Assembly (NCBI GenBank): GCA_016708315.1
Contig: JADJGC010000002.1
Span: 62,001-126,000 of the forward strand
Direction: 5' to 3'
Length of the DNA: 64,000 bases
DNA from: a bacterium
GTDB taxonomy: Bacteria > Zixibacteria > MSB-5A5 > CAIYYT01
Shown one piece after another: positions 60,066-64,000 of the stretch. The translations under genes and the position numbers were made by a program. Below the pieces are notes generated by a model, which saw nothing but the letters and a program-made list of their open reading frames with translations, made no database searches and was not told the origin of the DNA. Within the stretch, counting starts at the first letter, position 1. Each line of letters starts with the position of its first letter.

Positions 60066-60165
60066 GCAAGTTTTTGCTTGCAGTGCCCGATAAAGCATAT
60101 ATATTTGTCGACGATACGAGAGCGAATTTTCGTATCGACATCACGCTGATGAGGAGGATATCATA

Positions 60166-60351
60166 ATGGCAATGAAAATCACCGACGAGTGCACTGCCTG
60201 TGGATTGTGTCTGCCGGAGTGCCCGAACGACGCCATCGCCGAAGGGGACATTTACGTTATTGATCAAGTTAAATGCGACGAGTGCGCCAATGTGGACGGT
60301 GGTTCACGCTGCGTAGCGATTTGTCCGGTTGACTGCATCATTAAATCGTAA
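60166..60351 (+). CDS. 2[4Fe-4S] ferredoxin
   Basis: A 61-residue electron carrier. First cluster motif Cys9-x2-Cys12-x2-Cys15-x3-Cys19-Pro; second CysDECAN...Cys-x3-CysP with a Cys-x2-Cys-x8-Cys-x3-Cys spacing, as in Allochromatium-type ferredoxins. GAGGAGG precedes the ATG. A TTGCTT/TATATA pair about 80 bases upstream (18-base spacing) may be its promoter. Followed by a strong terminator, so monocistronic. Confidence 0.95.
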   Translation: MAMKITDECTACGLCLPECPNDAIAEGDIYVIDQVKCDECANVDGGSRCVAICPVDCIIKS

Positions 60352-60373
60352 CAAAGTCGACGTTCATTACTTG

Positions 60374-60401
60374 TGCCGTCGACAACGACGGCATTTTTTT
60401 T
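60374..60401 (+). terminator. Rho-independent terminator after ferredoxin
   Basis: TGCCGTCG (60374-60381), loop ACAA, CGACGGCA (60386-60393), then eight Ts. A perfect eight-pair stem and a U-tract. Confidence 0.93.
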
Positions 60402-60408
60402 GGGGTAT

Positions 60409-60609
60409 ATGTTCACTGGCAAACAAGCCTGGATAATTTTACTACTTGCAGCAACCATCACGTTGCTTCTTCAGAACTCCGGCAATGTCCGGCTGAAGTT
60501 CACATTCTTTAGTTTTTCTCTACCGCTACCTGTCTTGATACTGATTGGAGTCGGAATCGGTATCGTCCTCGGCTTCTGGCTCGACCGACCAAAGAAAAAT
60601 GCCAAATAG
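60409..60609 (+). CDS. small LapA/DUF1049-like membrane protein
   Basis: 66 residues with two hydrophobic hairpin helices (AWIILLLAATITLLLQN and LPVLILIGVGIGIVLGFWL), the pattern of LapA/DUF1049 proteins. In E. coli LapA supports lipopolysaccharide assembly, but single-domain homologues are widely uncharacterised. The ATG at 60409 lies just behind the terminator T-run, so a promoter or readthrough must exist. It overlaps the archease gene by 11 bases. Confidence 0.75.
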   Translation: MFTGKQAWIILLLAATITLLLQNSGNVRLKFTFFSFSLPLPVLILIGVGIGIVLGFWLDRPKKNAK

Positions 60610-61033
60610 CCGCTATCAGTATCTCGAAAATATAGCCACCGCCGATGCTGCGTTTGAAGCCTATGGCGCCACCATGGAGGAGCTCTTTGCCAACGCTGCG
60701 CTGGCAATGTTCAATGTCATTGCGCCGTTGAACAAGATCGGCGTCGAATCGGTGCGTGATGTCACAGTGGCAGCCGATTCATATGACGAGCTGCTACACA
60801 ATTGGCTCGCTGAGTTAGTGTATCTCAAGGATGTTCACGGCGAACTGTATTCGCAATTTAAAGTGAGAATTGAGACCCGCGACGTAATTCAGTTAGCGGC
60901 TGAGATTCACGGCGATACGATAGACAGCGTCCGTGAGTACACCCAAACAGATGTCAAGGCAGTAACCTATCACCGTTTGGCGATCGAACGCCGAGAAAAT
61001 GGATTAGTAGCCACGGTAGTTCTGGATCTATGA
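60599..61033 (+). CDS. archease
   Basis: A 144-residue activator of RtcB RNA ligase. Family signs are the start YQYLENIATADAAFEAYGATMEELFANAA, with a metal-binding Asp in the middle (NWLAELVYLKDVHGE) and the closing VKAVTYHRLAI. It accelerates guanylation and multiple turnover of RtcB. It overlaps rtcB by 4 bases, so the two are coupled. Confidence 0.93.
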   Translation: MPNSRYQYLENIATADAAFEAYGATMEELFANAALAMFNVIAPLNKIGVESVRDVTVAADSYDELLHNWLAELVYLKDVHGELYSQFKVRIETRDVIQLAAEIHGDTIDSVREYTQTDVKAVTYHRLAIERRENGLVATVVLDL

Positions 61034-62481
61034 AATATCCCGTTACGAAAATACGCGATGGCGTTTGGGAGATTGATCCTTCGGTCAAGAAGGGAATGCG
61101 CGTTCCGGCGCGGTTGTATTCGAGCGACAAACTGTTAGCTTCGCTAGATGACGGTGTCTTCGAGCAAGTCACGAATGTCGCCACTCTTCCGGGAATCGTA
61201 GGCCATGCACTGTGTATGCCTGACGGCCATTGGGGTTACGGATTCCCAATCGGCGGAGTTGCGGCATTCTCGATCAGCGACGGCGTTATCTCTCCCGGTG
61301 GAATCGGATTCGATATCAACTGCGGAATGCGATTGATAAAGACAAATCTGGTGCTCGATGAGATCAAGCCGAAACTGCCGCAGCTTCTGGATCGACTGTT
61401 TCAACTTGTCCCGGCCGGAGTTGGCGTGAAAGGCTCGGTGAGTTTGAACAAAAAGGAATTCGAGAGTGTGCTCGTCGATGGCGTGGCGTGGTGCCATAAG
61501 AATGGCTATGCCAATGATTCAGACCGCCTCAGTATCGAGCAGGGCGGCAAATTGCCAAATGCCGACCCATCGCAAGTTTCGCAAAAGGCGTTTGATCGCG
61601 GACGCGGGCAACTTGGAACACTGGGTTCGGGAAATCACTATCTCGAAATCGAAGTCATCAAACCAGAGAATGTGTTCGATGCCAAGATCGCCCAACGGTT
61701 CGGCATCGACCGACCGAATCAAATCGTAATCCTCGTCCACTGCGGTTCGCGCGGGTGTGGTCATCAAGTAGCAACCGACCACCTGCAGGTGTTCACCAAA
61801 GCGATGCAAAAGTATGGCATTGAAACAAATGATCGTGAGCTGGCCTGTGCGCCATTTAGTTCGCCGGAAGGGCAGGCGTATTTCAAAGGCATGACCTGCG
61901 CCGCTAACAGCGCATTCGCCAATCGACAGATCATCGTTCACAATATCCGGCGCGCTTTCACGGAAATCTTGGGAAAGTCGGAAGGGGAAATAGGACTCGA
62001 GACGATCTACGACGTGGCACACAATATCGCCAAGATAGAATCTTACGAAATCGGCGGCAAGAAGCAGAAAGTCATCGTCCATCGTAAGGGCGCAACACGC
62101 GCATTCGGACCAAACTCGCCCGACGTGCCGGACAAGTACCGAGATATCGGCCAACCGGTCCTGGTGGGCGGCTCGATGCAGACTGGATCATATCTGCTTG
62201 TGGGCACATCCAAGGCGATGGAAGAAACATACGGCTCGACACTGCACGGATCGGGGCGGACGATGTCACGAATGCAAGCTAAGAAAATGGTCAAGGGCTC
62301 GGAACTAATCACGGAAATGGCAGAGCAGGGAATTCAAGTGCGAGCAGCATCTTTGAGCGGACTCGCTGAAGAAGTCGGTTTTGCCTATAAGGAGATCGAC
62401 GACGTCATCGACGCCGTTCACAATATCGGAATATCCAAAAAGGTGGCAAAGTTGGTTCCAATCGGGAATATCAAGGGGTAG
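61030..62481 (+). CDS. rtcB: RNA-splicing ligase RtcB
   Basis: A 483-residue GTP-dependent ligase that joins RNA 3'-phosphate (or 2',3'-cyclic phosphate) and 5'-hydroxyl ends. Manganese ligands lie in the MPDGHWGYGFPIGGVA, GFDINCGMR, GSGNHYLEI and VHCGSRGCGHQ motifs; the guanylated His is in VHRKGATRAFGP. Length and start are normal. Coupled with archease, suggesting an RNA repair system; its targets may be cleaved tRNAs. Confidence 0.97.
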   Translation: MKYPVTKIRDGVWEIDPSVKKGMRVPARLYSSDKLLASLDDGVFEQVTNVATLPGIVGHALCMPDGHWGYGFPIGGVAAFSISDGVISPGGIGFDINCGMRLIKTNLVLDEIKPKLPQLLDRLFQLVPAGVGVKGSVSLNKKEFESVLVDGVAWCHKNGYANDSDRLSIEQGGKLPNADPSQVSQKAFDRGRGQLGTLGSGNHYLEIEVIKPENVFDAKIAQRFGIDRPNQIVILVHCGSRGCGHQVATDHLQVFTKAMQKYGIETNDRELACAPFSSPEGQAYFKGMTCAANSAFANRQIIVHNIRRAFTEILGKSEGEIGLETIYDVAHNIAKIESYEIGGKKQKVIVHRKGATRAFGPNSPDVPDKYRDIGQPVLVGGSMQTGSYLLVGTSKAMEETYGSTLHGSGRTMSRMQAKKMVKGSELITEMAEQGIQVRAASLSGLAEEVGFAYKEIDDVIDAVHNIGISKKVAKLVPIGNIKG

Positions 62482-62534
62482 AACCCACCCTTCTCGCTAA
62501 TATTCAATATTCATTCAAAAATCGGAAAGCCATA

Positions 62535-62568
62535 CCCGAGGCAACCCATCCCTTTCGGCTGCCTCGGG
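62535..62568. terminator. hairpin between convergent rtcB and dockerin-protein genes
   Basis: CCCGAGGCA (62535-62543) and TGCCTCGGG (62560-62568) form a nine-pair stem. There is no T-run on the plus side; on the minus side a run of Ts follows about 15 bases later. It may act as a bidirectional transcription barrier. Confidence 0.5.
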
Positions 62569-62582
62569 CATATTGAGAAGTC

Positions 62583-63729
62583 TTATCGAAGTGTCCCGCA
62601 GTGGGCTGGCCAGAGAGTGCAAGTTGCTGGCGCAGCGCCGCCTGAGAAGATAAACGCAATCAGAGCAACAGCGTCTGAAATCGACACTGTGCAATCGCCA
62701 TTGACATCGCCGGAAGCCACAGCATACGGCGTTGGCGCTGGACCACCTGCAAATATGAAGCTGATGATAGAGACAGCATCAGAGACGTTGAGTACGGTAT
62801 TGCCATCGGCATCGCCCGGTGTAACCGCGCACTGTTCATACCACGGGTTGGAGCAGAAGCAGCGCTCGACCGCCGGTGGAGGAGGATCCCACGGACTTCC
62901 AAAGCAGAACTGCCAGGCCATACCGTAGTCTGCTTGATTGACGATGCAATCGCCGGTTGCATCAAGCCAACTGGAGGGTTGTTGGGCTCTGGAACCAGCT
63001 TATAAAATACACGCAGTCGCTGATTGACAGCAAACCACTATTGTCAAAATCGCCATTAATTCCGCACTCCGCAGTACAAAGTGTCGAGAATGGCCGCACC
63101 TCAGCGGTAATCTTCGGGAAGCCAGGCGCAGTCTCGACGCCGTAGTAGTACATCCATTCAACCCAATCATCATCTATTGCCGAGTACTGCCATGCTTTAC
63201 AGCGCTCGCCGTTGTTCTGTTCATCGAGTGCAAGCGGCGGATACACGCTCTTGACCGGAGCGATATACTCGACACCGACAAAGAACGGTCCCTTCAGGCA
63301 GCAAGGGTTGGTGAGTACTACCGTGCCGAAGTTCGGGTAGGCAAAAGTGGCGGCGTCGCAAATCACAATCTGGCGGCACATTTCCAAGCCCGGACCGTAA
63401 CATTGATGCGACTCGGCGGCGCGGTCATAAACAATGAGATCTACTGTAGCCGGCCACTCGCTGGCGGGTATATCGACCAACGAGAAATTGACTGAGACTG
63501 ACTCTGAAGGATAGCCCAGACAGTCGTTAAGGTCAAAGTAGATGACTGTTCGATCACCGACCTCGTTGTCAGACTTGTAGGCAGGATTCGAGCCATCGTT
63601 GTTGACTATCAGGCAGGTACCGGTATCACTGTCAAGAGCATCGGCCAAAGCAGGGGAATATGAACCGTAGCCGAAAATCACAGCGAAGGAGAGTACGTAG
63701 ATGAGCCAAAGATTGAGGAACTTCCGCAT
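62583..63729 (-). CDS. secreted dockerin-type protein, frame broken near 62992
   Basis: Signal peptide (LNLWLIYVLSFAVIFGYGSYSPALA), then a Cys-rich domain of about 200 residues with acidic and aromatic patches, and a C-terminal run of dockerin-like calcium-loop repeats: GDFDNSGLLSISDCV, ATGDCIVNQADY, GDADGNTVLNVSDAV and GDVNGDCTVSISDAV. Two GG bases at 62991-62992 break the frame; with one, FISWF-RAQQPSSWLDATGDC reads through and the protein has 381 residues. Such proteins are common, secreted and variable in Zixibacteria-like genomes; the anchoring partner is unknown. Confidence 0.75.
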
Positions 63730-63910
63730 AGGAACTCCATTTCGTGACGTGGTTCGACTATAATATAGTCCACGTTCATGTATTTAGCAATAGGGAAGTG
63801 GCACTCCGTGCCTTATCCACCACCTATTTATGGTTGCTAAGATTTCAGTCTGCTCGTATCTTAATTATGAACGAACACCATCTTAGTGAATCATATACGG
63901 AGCGGACGTT

Positions 63911-64000
63911 ATGATGAGACAATTCGTCCTCACGATACTTGCCTTAATGGTGATACTGTTGTTGCTGCCAATCGACTTGATTGGCGGAGCACTCGAGTCC
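63911..64000 (+). CDS. exported protein, N-terminal fragment (cut by window edge)
   Basis: ATG 63911 behind GGAGCGG opens a frame of 30 codons running off the window. The sequence MMRQFVLTILALMVILLLLPID is a clear signal peptide or membrane anchor. The preceding 180 bases are a divergent intergenic region with a small GGCAC-TCC-GTGCC hairpin. Function unknown. Confidence 0.6.
   Translation, partial: MMRQFVLTILALMVILLLLPIDLIGGALES

Overview
The window looks like a chromosomal segment of an uncultivated Gram-negative bacterium, most likely of the FCB superphylum. I favour candidate division Zixibacteria. The clues are a Gld-type ABC operon, a secreted protein ending in dockerin-type 'GDANGN...SDAV' repeats, a beta-barrel-like outer-membrane protein, lipoprotein and pilin-type signals, and EF-Tu and ribosomal proteins with family-typical but divergent sequences. 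This placement is inference from remembered family features, not from a tree. UGA, UAA and UAG all serve as stops, so the code is standard.

Layout. 1-12 kb is mixed: an ABC-2 exporter pair cut by the window edge, an aldo/keto reductase, a beta-barrel protein, a DinB-like protein, a PilW-like pilin, a lipoprotein, tRNA-Tyr, a GNAT acetyltransferase, a four-gene GldA/F/G-like ABC operon, endonuclease III and a DUF1801 protein. 12.1-12.5 kb holds a tandem array of four degenerate tRNA-Gly-derived units, the first three with a UCA anticodon triplet. It lies just before tRNA-Thr and tuf, the place of glyT in the classical tyr-gly-thr-tuf cluster. 12.6-45.2 kb is one continuous translation/transcription super-cluster: tRNA-Thr, tuf, tRNA-Trp, secE, nusG, rplKAJL, rpoBC, the str operon (rpsL, rpsG, fusA, second tuf), the S10, spc and alpha operons with secY, adk, map and infA, ending in a strong terminator after rplQ. 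Two near-consensus promoters are visible, before tRNA-Thr/tuf and overlapping the rpoC stop codon. 45.4-64 kb is housekeeping and accessory genes: plsY-gpsA-merR-tRNA-Pro, a PpsR-type regulator, an AlkC-like glycosylase, glyA followed by a thiamine-binding-like protein, cutA, a SAM hydrolase-family protein, nrdR, tatC, a ferredoxin, archease-rtcB RNA repair, and a secreted dockerin-type protein.

A recurring oddity is that six otherwise well-conserved genes or junctions (lipoprotein, GNAT, nth, adk/map, nrdR, dockerin protein) carry a 1-2 base indel, usually in a short homopolymer or dinucleotide run. In each case undoing the indel restores the expected family sequence or the expected overlapping stop/start. 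This may be consensus error in the assembly, real decay, or in the A10 run between adk and map, slippage. Coordinates for these genes span the intended gene and the evidence states where the frame breaks. The most unusual element of the window is the tRNA-Gly-like array.
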